A stretch of DNA of 37,869 nt from Rhizobium sp. Q54 (GCA_945861155.1 CAMATN010000036.1:1-37869), one strand, 5' to 3'; shown: positions 1 through 7,813, counted from the first letter of the stretch. The notes: generated from the letters alone by a model not told the origin. Numbers and translations: made by a program.

Positions 1-1
1 T

Positions 2-310
2 GCCGAGCAGACAAGCCTTGAGGCGAAAAGTGCGGGCACCATCAAGTTCCACAACCTCCAGACGGTCCGAAACCAGGAAGGATTTCTCGTTGCGATGAAC
101 CGTAACGGCGTCATCGCGATCATGGATGAGAAGAATCGCGAGAAGGAACGTTATACCGTTGTTTACGGCGCGAAACTGAAGGTCGATGAAGACAGCCACG
201 TTAAGCTCGGCGCCACGCTTGTGGAATGGGATCCTTATACATTCGCGATCCTGACGGAAGTCAGCGGAACGATTCAGTTCAAGGACCTGCTTGAAGGCGT
301 CACCATGAGA
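2..310 (+). CDS. rpoC: RNA polymerase beta' subunit, internal fragment
   Basis: This frame is open from the window edge and reads through IKFHNLQTV, ERYTVVYGAKL, VEWDPYTFAILTEVSG and LLEGVTM. It matches the beta' segment around the lineage-specific insertion, where E. coli has YKVPYGAVL, NWDPHTMPVITEVSG and DGQTI. Only about 103 residues of a protein of ~1400 are present. The frame stops at a TGA at 317-319, immediately after similarity ends, and the following bases belong to HyuA in another frame. Base composition is near 50% GC, well below the rest of the window, and the wording looks closer to acidobacterial-type RpoC than to alphaproteobacterial RpoC (from memory). It is not a functional gene here. 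It is either a chimeric assembly join or a transferred fragment. Confidence 0.85.
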
Positions 311-312
311 CC

Positions 313-1518
313 AATTTGATCCCGTTCGACATGGGCGGCACCAGCACCGATATCAGCCTCGTTATCGAGGGCGAGGCGGCGCTGGTCATGAACCGCCGCG
401 TCGGTGGCCACCGCATCGCCCTGAACTCGCTCGACATCGCCAGCATCGGCGCCGGCGGCGGCTCGATCGCGCGGGTCGATGCCGGGGGCATCCTGCATGT
501 CGGCCCGGAAAGCGCCGGCGCGCTGCCCGGCCCGGCCTGCTACGGCCAGGGCGGCGCCGATGCGACCGTGACCGACGCCAACCTGGTGCTCGGCTATCTC
601 GACCCGAAGAACTTCCTCGGCGGCGACCGGGTGCTCGATCTGCGCGGGGCCGAGCGCGCGGTTGACGGCATCGCCGCGGCGATCGGGGTCGAGCGGCTCG
701 CTGCGGCGCACGGTATCCACCGCATCGTCAACACGAACATGGCCGAGGGGGTGCGGCTCGTCTCGGTGCGGCGCGGCGTCGACCCGCGGCGCTTCGCGCT
801 GTTCGCGTTTGGCGGCGCCGCCGGGCTGCACGCGACCGACATCGCCCGCCAGCTCGGGCTCGGGCGGGTCATCGTGCCGCGAATTGCCGCGGTGCTGTCG
901 GCCTGGGGGATGCTGGCGACCGATCTGCGCTTCGAGGTCGCGCGCACCCATATCGGCGACGCTCGGGCGCTTGACGGCGCCGCGGTCAAGCGCCTGTTCG
1001 ACGATATGGAGGCCGACGGAATGCGCCGGCTGCGCGCCTCGTTCAGCGGGCCGGCGCGGGCCGCCCGCTCGGTCGATATGCGCTACGGCGAGCAGGTGTT
1101 CGAGATTACCGTGCCGCTCGACGATCTGGACTGGTCCGCCGCCGACCCGCTGCCGCAGATCGTCGAGCGCTTTCACCACCGCCACGAGGCGCTCTACACC
1201 TACTCGATGCCCGAGCAGGAGAGCGTGCTGGTCAACGCGCGGGTCACGGTTTCCGGCATCCTCGAAGAATTGCCGCAGGAGCCGAACCTTCCCCCGGCGC
1301 CGCCGAGCCCGCCCAGCGCCGAGCGCCGGATCTATCTCGACGATTGGGTGATGGCGCCGGTCTACCCTTTCGACGCGCTGGCGCCGTCGCAGCGGATCGC
1401 CGGGCCGGCGATCATCGAATCGGCGATGACGACGGTGCTGCTGCGCCCGGCCGACCACGCAATCGTGACCCCGCAAGGCTGGCTCGACATCGCCGTGCCG
1501 GCAAGCGTAAGCGGGTGA
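313..1518 (+). CDS. Hydantoinase/oxoprolinase HyuA, C-terminal 400 residues (5' truncated)
   Basis: HyuA-type subunits (N-methylhydantoinase A, acetone carboxylase beta, 5-oxoprolinase) are ATP-dependent ring-opening or carboxylating enzymes of the ASKHA fold, about 690 residues long. This frame begins at NLIPFDMGGTSTDISL, the phosphate-binding DMGGTSTD motif normally found near residue 280-300. It continues with GAGGGSIARVD, GPACYGQGG and ALFAFGGAAGLHA to a natural end with the typical beta-rich C-terminal domain. The N-terminal ~290 residues are missing because the rpoC fragment replaces them at about 304-313. The TTG at 316 is not a believable start, since the family motif straddles it. 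No hyuB partner follows; the next gene is convergent manC. GC content jumps to the window norm at the junction. Confidence 0.85.
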   Translation, partial: NLIPFDMGGTSTDISLVIEGEAALVMNRRVGGHRIALNSLDIASIGAGGGSIARVDAGGILHVGPESAGALPGPACYGQGGADATVTDANLVLGYLDPKNFLGGDRVLDLRGAERAVDGIAAAIGVERLAAAHGIHRIVNTNMAEGVRLVSVRRGVDPRRFALFAFGGAAGLHATDIARQLGLGRVIVPRIAAVLSAWGMLATDLRFEVARTHIGDARALDGAAVKRLFDDMEADGMRRLRASFSGPARAARSVDMRYGEQVFEITVPLDDLDWSAADPLPQIVERFHHRHEALYTYSMPEQESVLVNARVTVSGILEELPQEPNLPPAPPSPPSAERRIYLDDWVMAPVYPFDALAPSQRIAGPAIIESAMTTVLLRPADHAIVTPQGWLDIAVPASVSG

Positions 1519-1570
1519 AGCAGATCAGTGTCGGATCTGAAAATGCGATAGGCCAACACCTTGCTAAATT

Positions 1571-1650
1571 GTCATCCCGGCGAAAGCCGGGATCCACCGG
1601 GCAACCGCACGAGCGGCCGATAGATGGGTCCCGGCTTTCGTCGGGACGAC
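1571..1650. repeat. Palindromic intergenic repeat, GTCATCCCGG type
   Basis: Left arm 1571-1597 starts GTCATCCCGGCGAAAGCCGG. Right arm 1625-1650 is its near reverse complement and ends TCGGGACGAC. Each arm also contains its own short stem (CCGGC-GAAA-GCCGG). It lies between the convergent 3' ends of hyuA and manC, so the RNA could act as a bidirectional terminator or mRNA stabiliser. The type is common in alphaproteobacterial intergenic DNA; a related copy is at 3094-3189. Confidence 0.8.
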
Positions 1651-1661
1651 AAAATAAGCAG

Positions 1662-3077
1662 CTACTCCCGGCCGTAATTGTCCTCGAAGCGGACGATGTC
1701 GTCTTCGCCGAGATAGCTGCCCGACTGCACCTCGATGACATGCAGCGGGATCTTGCCCGGATTTTCGAGGCGGTGCCGGGTGCCGAGCGGGATGTAGGTC
1801 GACTGGTCCTCGGTCAAAACCATTTCCTCGTTGCCGCGCACGATCCGGGCGGTGCCCTGCACGACGACCCAGTGCTCGGCACGGTGATGGTGCATCTGCA
1901 GCGACAGCTTGGCGCCGGGCCGCACCATGATGTGCTTGACCTGCACCCGCTCGCCAACGTGCAGCGAACGGTAGGTGCCCCACGGGCGGTGCACGGTGGG
2001 GAGCGCGTCGGCCTCGTCGTGGCGCTCGGCCAACAGCCGGCTGACCAGAATCTTGACCTCCTGGGTGCGGTCGCGCGGCGCCACCATGACCGCGTCCGAG
2101 GTGGCGACGACGACGAGGTCCTCGACCCCGATCGCGGCGACCAGCCCGGCTTCCGATCGCAAATAGCAATTGCTGGTGGCCTCGGCGACGACATTGCCGG
2201 CGAGCACGTTGCCGCGCGCATCCTTGGCGGCCATCTCCCACAGCGCGTCCCATGAACCGAGATCGCTCCACCCCATCGCCACCGGCACCACCGCGGCGCG
2301 CGCGGTGTGCTCCATGACGGCGTAGTCGATCGAGTCGCCGGGCGACGCGGCGAACGCCTGCTTGTCGAGGCGGACGAAATCGGCGTCGGTCCGCGCGCCC
2401 TCTAACGCCTGCCGGCAGGCAGCCAGCATCTCCGGTCGCAGGCGCTCGATCTCGGCCAGATACAGCGCCACCGGGAACAGAAAGATGCCGCTGTTCCAGA
2501 AATAATCGCCCGAGGCGACATAGCGTTCGGCCGTCGCCGGATCGGGCTTTTCGACAAACCCGGTAACCGCGAAGGCGCCGTCGATGCCCTCGATTGGACG
2601 CCCTCTGGAGATATAGCCGTAGCCGGTCTCGGGACGCTCCGGGGTGATGCCGAAAGTGACCAGATGGCCGGCGCTGGCGGCAGCGGCGGCGCGCTTGGTC
2701 GCCGCGCGAAACGCGGCGAGATCGACGATCGCGTGGTCGGACGGCAGCACCAGCATCAGCGCGTCGGGCTCGATTTGGGAAAGCCGCAACGCCGCGATGG
2801 CCGCCGCCGGTGCGGTGTTGCGGCCGACCGGTTCGAGGATTAGCGCATCCGGCACGACGCCGATCTCGCGCAGCTGCTCGGCGATGATGAAACGGTGTTC
2901 CTCGTTGGCGATGATGACCGGCGGGGCAAACCCGGCATCGGCGGGAAACCGGCGCGCGGTCTCCTGCAACAGGCTGCGCTCGCCGGTCAGCGCCAGAAGC
3001 TGCTTCGGGTAACGCGAGCGCGACATCGGCCACAGCCGCGTCCCCGAGCCACCCGACAAGATCACGGGGTGAATCAT
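1662..3077 (-). CDS. manC: Mannose-1-phosphate guanylyltransferase / mannose-6-phosphate isomerase
   Basis: This is the cytoplasmic bifunctional type II PMI/GMP enzyme (AlgA/XanB/ManC), 471 residues, the usual length. The nucleotidyltransferase domain (about 1-340) has the signature GGSGTRLWP at 9-17 followed by SRSRYPKQL, then GFVEKP and DYFWNSGIF. The C-terminal cupin isomerase domain (about 350-465) contains RPWGTYRSL, the metal-binding region MHHHRAEHW, and VIEVQSGSYLGEDDI. Together the activities convert fructose-6-phosphate-derived mannose-6-P, with a separate mutase, to GDP-mannose for surface polysaccharides. I chose the ATG at 3077 because MIHPVILSGG is the conserved N-terminus; the 38 extra upstream codons of the open frame translate the intergenic repeat. 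It stands alone between palindromic repeats and probably supplies the glycan genes at 19-33 kb. Confidence 0.95.
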   Translation of the reverse strand: MIHPVILSGGSGTRLWPMSRSRYPKQLLALTGERSLLQETARRFPADAGFAPPVIIANEEHRFIIAEQLREIGVVPDALILEPVGRNTAPAAAIAALRLSQIEPDALMLVLPSDHAIVDLAAFRAATKRAAAAASAGHLVTFGITPERPETGYGYISRGRPIEGIDGAFAVTGFVEKPDPATAERYVASGDYFWNSGIFLFPVALYLAEIERLRPEMLAACRQALEGARTDADFVRLDKQAFAASPGDSIDYAVMEHTARAAVVPVAMGWSDLGSWDALWEMAAKDARGNVLAGNVVAEATSNCYLRSEAGLVAAIGVEDLVVVATSDAVMVAPRDRTQEVKILVSRLLAERHDEADALPTVHRPWGTYRSLHVGERVQVKHIMVRPGAKLSLQMHHHRAEHWVVVQGTARIVRGNEEMVLTEDQSTYIPLGTRHRLENPGKIPLHVIEVQSGSYLGEDDIVRFEDNYGRE

Positions 3078-3093
3078 ACCTTCATTCCCAACT

Positions 3094-3189
3094 GTCATCC
3101 CGGCGCAGGCCGGGAGCCACGCTTCAGCAAGTCTCTTACCAGGATAGGTTGTACGGAGCAGGCTGAAAAGCGGATCCCGGCCTCCGCCC
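3094..3189. repeat. Palindromic intergenic repeat, second copy of the GTCATCCCGG type
   Basis: Left arm starts GTCATCCCGGCGCAGGCCGG at 3094. The opposing arm, GGATCCCGGCCTCCGCCC, is at 3172-3189. It sits directly upstream of the manC start codon, so it lies in the manC 5' region. It resembles the repeat at 1571-1650, and the two copies bracket manC. Confidence 0.7.
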
Positions 3190-3220
3190 ATAGGCGCTAA
3201 CTTTGGCCGTCCACTCGGCT

Positions 3221-3321
3221 GTCATTCCGGGGCGGCGCGCAGCGGCGAGCCCGGAATCCATATTCCAGAGGCCGGTGTGAATGGATTCCGGGTTCCGCCC
3301 TTTGGGCAGCCCCGGAATGAC
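3221..3321. repeat. Palindromic intergenic repeat, GTCATTCCGGGG type
   Basis: Two 40-nt arms, 3221-3260 and 3282-3321, face each other. The left begins GTCATTCCGGGGC and ends CCCGGAATCCA; the right is the inverted equivalent, TGGATTCCGGG to GCCCCGGAATGAC. The centres of the arms differ, so this looks like two copies of one element in opposite orientation. It lies in the 277-nt gap between manC and the gentisate dioxygenase gene. Nothing else was recognised in that gap. Confidence 0.75.
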
Positions 3322-3354
3322 GATTAATGTAAGCGCGCTGACCGTGGGAAGGAA

Positions 3355-4419
3355 TCACCCGTTGCCGCGCGCCTCGCGCCACAGGCCGAGCTTTTGCTGC
3401 ACCGGGCGGTCGGAAAAGCTGAACAGCACCGCCTCGCCGTCGGCATGGTGGGTGTGGCTCGTCCAGCCCGGCACGACGAAGATATCGCGCGGTCCCCAGC
3501 GCAATATGGTGGCGCCGACCCCAGGGGCACTCACTGTTGTCTCGCCCTCGCCCTCGACACAGACATAGACCGCGCCGTCGGTCGCGCGATAGGGCTGGCC
3601 GGAGAATCCTTTCGGCAACAGCTGGATGAAGGTGCCGATCGTCGGCATCGCCGATTCGCCGGTCGCCGGGTTCACATAGCGCAATTTGTGGCCGTGATAG
3701 GGGTCGGGGTCGCCGTTGCGGCCGAGCGCGTCGAGGGCTTCGCGGCTGCGCGCATAGGGGTAGTTGAACACCGGCGAGGTCTTGACCTCGGGCTTCCAGT
3801 CGACCGGCAACAGATTGTGGCCGAAGCGGGCGTAGCTGTCGCCTTCCGGCCGGCTGATCTGCTGCATGTCATCGGGGCCGGGCTCGGCGAAGCTGGCGTT
3901 CAGCAATTTGACGATCTGGATGTCGAGCCCGTCGAGCCAGACCATCGGCTCGCTCGTGTCGTTGCCGTGATCGTGCCAGGTCCAGGACGGGGTGATCACG
4001 AAATCGCCGGGCTCCATCACCGTGCGCTCGCCATCAACGGCGGTGTAGGCGCCGCTCCCCTCGATCACGAAACGCAGCGCCGATTGGGTGTGACGGTGGG
4101 CCGGCGCGACTTCGCCCGGCAGAATCAGTTGCAGCCCGGCAAACAGCGAGCCGGTGATTTGGGCCTCGCCCGCGAAGCCGGGGTTTTCGAGGATCAGCAC
4201 CCGGCGCGTCGCTTCCATCGCGGTGATCAGCCCGCCCGCCAGCATCAAATGCGGCCGAACGTCGCGATAATGCCAGACGAACGGTACGCACGGGGAACGC
4301 GGCTCCGCGGTGACGAGGCTGTGCAGCTTTTCCCATAGCGGCGCCAGGTGGAACGGCGCGATCCGCTCGTAGAAAGCCTGGCGCTCTGGCGTGCGGGCCG
4401 GAGCTGACTCGCTGGCCAT
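3355..4419 (-). CDS. Gentisate 1,2-dioxygenase (bicupin)
   Basis: This family cleaves gentisate (2,5-dihydroxybenzoate) between C1 and C2 to maleylpyruvate using Fe(II); close relatives act on salicylate or 1-hydroxy-2-naphthoate. The protein is 354 residues, the family length, with two cupin domains. The N-terminal cupin has PAHRHTQSALRF (H108, H110) and TPSWTWHDHG (H149, H151), the usual iron ligands. The C-terminal cupin (about 270-345) has VCVEGEGETTV and WTSHTHHADGEAVLFSFSD, then the family ending PVQQKLGLWREARG. The ATG at 4419 (MASESAPART) is preferred over the longer open frame, whose 19 extra residues are low-complexity arginine/proline. It is the last gene of the minus-strand cluster, 13 nt after the DapA-like gene. 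Isomerase and hydrolase for maleylpyruvate are not in the window. Confidence 0.88.
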   Translation of the reverse strand: MASESAPARTPERQAFYERIAPFHLAPLWEKLHSLVTAEPRSPCVPFVWHYRDVRPHLMLAGGLITAMEATRRVLILENPGFAGEAQITGSLFAGLQLILPGEVAPAHRHTQSALRFVIEGSGAYTAVDGERTVMEPGDFVITPSWTWHDHGNDTSEPMVWLDGLDIQIVKLLNASFAEPGPDDMQQISRPEGDSYARFGHNLLPVDWKPEVKTSPVFNYPYARSREALDALGRNGDPDPYHGHKLRYVNPATGESAMPTIGTFIQLLPKGFSGQPYRATDGAVYVCVEGEGETTVSAPGVGATILRWGPRDIFVVPGWTSHTHHADGEAVLFSFSDRPVQQKLGLWREARGNG

Positions 4420-4432
4420 TCCTGGGCTCCGC

Positions 4433-5362
4433 CTACTCGGCGGCCTCGCGGCGCGCCTCGCCCAGGGTAAAGCCAATCTTCGCCAGATCGCCGAGCAGCG
4501 CGCCCGATTGCGCCTCGCTCAGCTTCACCATCGGCGGGCGTACCGCGGCCCAATCCGGGTCAGCGTGGAAATGGGCGACGATGCGTTTCAGCGCCGGCAC
4601 CATCGGATAGGCCTGGATCGTCTTGCGGGCCAGCGTGATCTCGGCCTGCAACGCATCGGCCTGCGGCGTGCGCCAGTTCTCGTACACCTTGCGGATGCCG
4701 GGCACGTTGACGTTGCCGGTCGCGGTGATGCACCCGGCGGCGCCGTGGCGCAGCCCGTCGAGCAGAAACACCTCCGAGCCGGGAAAGATCGCGAAATCGG
4801 GAAAACGCTCGAGCAGCGCCGCGGTGTTGCTCCAATCACCGGAACTGTCCTTGAGGCCGACGACGGTCTCCGGATAAGCCTCGATCAGCCGCCCGACGAG
4901 GTCGAGCGAGAGGCCAAGAACCGTCTGCGGTGGGATGTGATAGAGGAACATCCGCAGCGCCGACGAGCCGACCCGGTCGATGACACCCGCGAAAAAGGCG
5001 AACAGCCCGTCGTCATCCATGCCCTTGTAAAAGAACGGCGGCAGCATCAACACGCCTCCGACGCCGTGGCCGACCGCATGGCGAATGAGCGTCGCGGCCT
5101 CGGTCACCGAGCACGCCCCGGCGCCGGGCATCAGCTTCGCCGCCGGAATGCCGGAGGCGATCAGCCGGTCGAGCAGTTCCATGCGCTCCCCGGCCGACAT
5201 CGAATTGGCTTCGCTGGTCGTGCCGAAGATCGCCAGTCCGTCCGCGCCCTGGTCGAGCAGCCAGCGGCAGAACGCGACAAACCGCCCGGCGTCGGGCTCG
5301 CCGGACGCGGTGAACGGGGTCAAGACCGGGACCAGCACTCCGGCAAACGGCTGCGACGGCAT
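4433..5362 (-). CDS. DapA/NanA-family class I aldolase or dehydratase
   Basis: This is a 309-residue TIM-barrel protein of the dihydrodipicolinate synthase family, in which a lysine Schiff base on an alpha-keto acid drives aldol or dehydration chemistry. Visible are the GTTSE motif at 47-51, the catalytic tyrosine in YHIPPQT (Y141) and the Schiff-base lysine in VVGLKDSSGDW (K171). The ATG at 5362 is supported by GAGGAG about 8 nt upstream. A true biosynthetic DapA is unlikely, given its place between CMD proteins and gentisate dioxygenase. Family members in aromatic pathways include hydratase-aldolases of the NahE/NagE and PhdJ type, which release pyruvate and an aldehyde. That makes a catabolic role plausible, but the substrate is not readable from sequence. 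Confidence 0.8.
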   Translation of the reverse strand: MPSQPFAGVLVPVLTPFTASGEPDAGRFVAFCRWLLDQGADGLAIFGTTSEANSMSAGERMELLDRLIASGIPAAKLMPGAGACSVTEAATLIRHAVGHGVGGVLMLPPFFYKGMDDDGLFAFFAGVIDRVGSSALRMFLYHIPPQTVLGLSLDLVGRLIEAYPETVVGLKDSSGDWSNTAALLERFPDFAIFPGSEVFLLDGLRHGAAGCITATGNVNVPGIRKVYENWRTPQADALQAEITLARKTIQAYPMVPALKRIVAHFHADPDWAAVRPPMVKLSEAQSGALLGDLAKIGFTLGEARREAAE

Positions 5363-5465
5363 CAAAAAGCTCCTCAACGCGAAAGCATGCGGCGGATCCA
5401 GGCAATAAGCGCCCACCCACGCGGCGCGTCAATAATTCTGAGGCCCGGGCCCTCCGGTCCGGGCG

Positions 5466-6074
5466 CTATGTTCCGGCTGCCGCGGCCGGCTCGCCGAGCG
5501 ACAGCATCAGCCGGTTGGCCCAGTTGAAGAACGCCGCGGCGTGGATCAAATCGGCGATCGCCAAATCGTCCAACCCGGCGCGACGCAGGCGCTCGACATG
5601 CAGGGGTCCGAACGTGATCGGAGTCGTGCTCAGCGCCACCGAGGCAGCAAAGATGGCGTTCCAGCGCTCGCCGAGATCGGCGTTGGTGCCGTCATCCAAC
5701 AGACGCTGCACGTCCGCCTCGCGCTTCGAATAGGTCGCCGAGAACCGAGAATGCACCGAGGCGCAGTAGATGCAGCCGTTGAAGCGCGACGTCGCGGCCG
5801 CGGCCAACTCGCGCTCCGCCCGCGGCAGGCCGGCATCGGGATTGTAGAAGATGTCCTTGTCGGTGAGCGTGCGAGCCCGCAATGCATCCGGGTCGCGCGC
5901 CAGCAGGCGGAAATACGGCGATTTGACCCGCGCGGCATCGACGAGGCCGGCCATGTGCCGTTCGCTCAAGGCCTCGACCGCCAGCGGTTCGAGCCAGGGC
6001 AGCCAATCGAGCAGCGCCCGAGTGAAAACCGCGGGAACCGTGTGGGGCGGCGGTTCGAGGATCGTATCGGGCAT
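5466..6074 (-). CDS. AhpD-like CMD-domain protein, Avi_7169-type
   Basis: This is a 202-residue carboxymuconolactone-decarboxylase/AhpD-fold protein. It carries the complete AhpD redox signature E-x11-C-x2-C-x3-H: E89, C101, C104, H108 in FNGCIYCASVHS. A disulfide-based peroxidase or reductant function is therefore possible. Length, N-terminus (tandem-type CMD architecture) and gene order fit the family named alkylhydroperoxidase domain protein, Avi_7169 family. That family is known to co-occur with an Avi_7170-type partner and a KPN_01858-type luciferase-like monooxygenase, both of which lie just upstream here. ATG start at 6074; the upstream 45 nt contain a triplicated short repeat. The physiological substrate of the family is not established. 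Confidence 0.75.
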   Translation of the reverse strand: MPDTILEPPPHTVPAVFTRALLDWLPWLEPLAVEALSERHMAGLVDAARVKSPYFRLLARDPDALRARTLTDKDIFYNPDAGLPRAERELAAAATSRFNGCIYCASVHSRFSATYSKREADVQRLLDDGTNADLGERWNAIFAASVALSTTPITFGPLHVERLRRAGLDDLAIADLIHAAAFFNWANRLMLSLGEPAAAAGT

Positions 6075-6083
6075 CGTTGAACC

Positions 6084-6123
6084 TCGTGTGTCAGGCGGTC
6101 GTGTGTCAGCGGTCGTGTGTCAG
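6084..6123. repeat. Three copies of TCGTGTGTCAG across a stop codon
   Basis: The 11-mer TCGTGTGTCAG occurs at 6084-6094, 6099-6109 and 6113-6123 with 4- and 3-nt spacers. On the coding (minus) strand each copy contains TGA, and the copy at 6113-6123 holds the actual stop of the upstream gene (6120-6122). It fills the gap between the two CMD genes and looks like a replication-slippage duplication of the gene end. Confidence 0.8.
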
Positions 6124-6731
6124 AGGGCGCCGGCCAGGACGCGCAAACCGGCGACCACCCGGATCTGGAACGACAGGAAGGCGGTGATCTGCGACAGCGT
6201 CACGATGTCGGTGGTCGACCAGCCGGCATCCAGCAATTCCCGCAGCGCCGCCGGCGCGGCGTCACGCGGGTGGAACACCAAGAGGTGCATGTGATCGAAC
6301 GAAGCGGCCAGGCGCGACCCCAGCGCGCGGCGGGTTTCGTCCGCGACATGATGGGTCGGCCCGGCGGTGTCCTCGCGGCTCAGGGGGCCGGCGGGATAGG
6401 AGCCATAGGGGCCTTGCCCCCCGGAAGCCGCGACCGCCGCGATCGCCGCGTCGATCGCGCGGCGCAATTCCGCCGATGCCCCGCTGGCGGCGAGGCCCGC
6501 GGCGTAGAACGACGCGGTCGCCGCCTCGCCATGCAGGCCGGTGACGAAGGCGGCCACCGCGAAACGCTCTGTCGCGGTGACCTCGCCTGGAATCTCCGGC
6601 GCGAACAGCGCGCGATAGCTGGCCTGCGCCTGGTCGCGCGCATCCGGCCGCCGGTGGCGGATCGCGTCCAGCGCCGAGCCGGGCTCAATCCCGACTAACT
6701 GGTCGATTATGTCGGCGTCCATCTCTGGCAT
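6120..6731 (-). CDS. CMD-domain protein without redox cysteines, Avi_7170-type
   Basis: This 203-residue protein has the CMD fold and pairs with the gene downstream. The helix that should carry the AhpD cysteines reads ERFAVAAFVTGLHGEAATA and has no cysteine, so it cannot run CxxC chemistry. A structural, binding or decarboxylase-like role is more likely. Order and size match the Avi_7170 CMD family, the usual neighbour of Avi_7169 and KPN_01858 proteins. I placed the start at the ATG at 6731 because GGAAGGAAGG lies just upstream; a second ATG is three codons later. It begins 23 nt after the luciferase-like monooxygenase gene, so co-transcription is likely. Confidence 0.7.
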   Translation of the reverse strand: MPEMDADIIDQLVGIEPGSALDAIRHRRPDARDQAQASYRALFAPEIPGEVTATERFAVAAFVTGLHGEAATASFYAAGLAASGASAELRRAIDAAIAAVAASGGQGPYGSYPAGPLSREDTAGPTHHVADETRRALGSRLAASFDHMHLLVFHPRDAAPAALRELLDAGWSTTDIVTLSQITAFLSFQIRVVAGLRVLAGAL

Positions 6732-6754
6732 GGCCTTCCTTCCCTCGCGCGCGG

Positions 6755-7813
6755 TCACGCGACTTGCCGCGCGGCCGTCCCACCGTTCCGCACCCAGCCC
6801 AGCGCCGGCGCCACCACATCGGCGACCAGTTCGATCGACCGCAGGATGAATTGATGCGGCGGATCGATTGAATGCGACTGAACGGTCAAATCGGTGGCGC
6901 GGGCCAGCGTGCTGTCGGCTCGCAGCGAGGCGATCACGTCGTCCGGGTTGCCGACATGGACATCCATCGCGGCGATCTGGTCGTGTAGCGACATGCCCTC
7001 GACAAACCCGGTGCGACCAATCGCCGCGAAGCGCGCCCGCTGCCGTGCCAGGCCGATTTCAGCCAGACGCAGCGCCTCGTCGCGGTCGTCGGCGACGAAC
7101 ACCGTGCGCGAGGCCAATATGCGTGGCGCCCGGCCCTGGAGTAATGCCTCTTGGGGCAGGGCCTCCAGATAGGCGTCGATCATCGGGTTCTGGATCTCGG
7201 GCAGCGACAAATGGGGCGCCTGCGGGGGCCTCGGCTGCGTGCGCGACAGCATCAGCCCGTCGCCCGCCGCGCCGGCCCGCCGGGCGCCTTCCACGCTGAA
7301 GGTCGCCTGCCAGACGCGATCCACGAGACCCGGATTGGGCGGGTACAACAGGTCGCCGCCGGGCAGTTGCCGCCCCGCCCAGGCGTCGAGCAGCACGCGA
7401 TGATGCCGGATCAAGAGCGCCGTGCGCTCGGCGCTGTCCAGGCCGAACGCCTCGTACGCCGACAAATTGCCGCCGGGTCCGACCCCCACCTCGAGGCGGC
7501 CGCCGCACATCAGGTCGAGCACCGCAGCATCCTCCGCCACCCGGATCGGCAGCTCCAGCGGCAGGGTGACGATCCCGGTCCCGAGGCGAATCCGAGTGGT
7601 CCGCGCGGCGATTTGGGCCAGGAACACAAAGGGCGCCGGCAGGCCGCCTTCGTCCTCGTGAAAATGATGCTGTGCGACCCAGGCGGAATCGAAGCCGCAG
7701 CTCTCGGCATGCACGATCTGCGCGATGGCCAATCGGTAGCGCTCGGCCGCGTCCGCCCGATCGAGCAGGCGGGTGAAGAAGCCCAGGCGTATCGACGGCT
7801 TCGCTGTCGTCAC
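6755..7813 (-). CDS. Luciferase-like FMN-dependent monooxygenase, KPN_01858-type
   Basis: This is a 352-residue TIM-barrel flavin monooxygenase of the LLM class, which uses reduced FMN and O2 to oxygenate small substrates. Family features include RLGFFTRLL, the GFDSAWVAQHHFHEDEGGLPAP block at about 40-60, RIRLGTGIVTLPLELPIRVAEDAAVLD and GRLEVGVGPGG. The HHF and EDE residues and the PIRVAEDAA helix are typical of bacterial-luciferase relatives. The start is GTG at 7813 (V/M-TTAKPSIRLGFF). With the next two genes it forms the KPN_01858/Avi_7170/Avi_7169 triad. No flavin reductase is encoded nearby, so FMNH2 must come from elsewhere. The substrate is unknown. Confidence 0.82.
   Translation of the reverse strand: MTTAKPSIRLGFFTRLLDRADAAERYRLAIAQIVHAESCGFDSAWVAQHHFHEDEGGLPAPFVFLAQIAARTTRIRLGTGIVTLPLELPIRVAEDAAVLDLMCGGRLEVGVGPGGNLSAYEAFGLDSAERTALLIRHHRVLLDAWAGRQLPGGDLLYPPNPGLVDRVWQATFSVEGARRAGAAGDGLMLSRTQPRPPQAPHLSLPEIQNPMIDAYLEALPQEALLQGRAPRILASRTVFVADDRDEALRLAEIGLARQRARFAAIGRTGFVEGMSLHDQIAAMDVHVGNPDDVIASLRADSTLARATDLTVQSHSIDPPHQFILRSIELVADVVAPALGWVRNGGTAARQVA

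Noticed and set aside
274-1476. 400-residue minus-strand open frame opposite HyuA
   Set aside because: It is a high-GC shadow: arginine/glycine/aspartate-rich low-complexity translation, no recognisable domain, and exactly opposite a clearly conserved protein.
4433-5362. Biosynthetic dihydrodipicolinate synthase (dapA)
   Set aside because: Catalytic residues fit the superfamily, but the placement inside a catabolic cluster argues against lysine biosynthesis.
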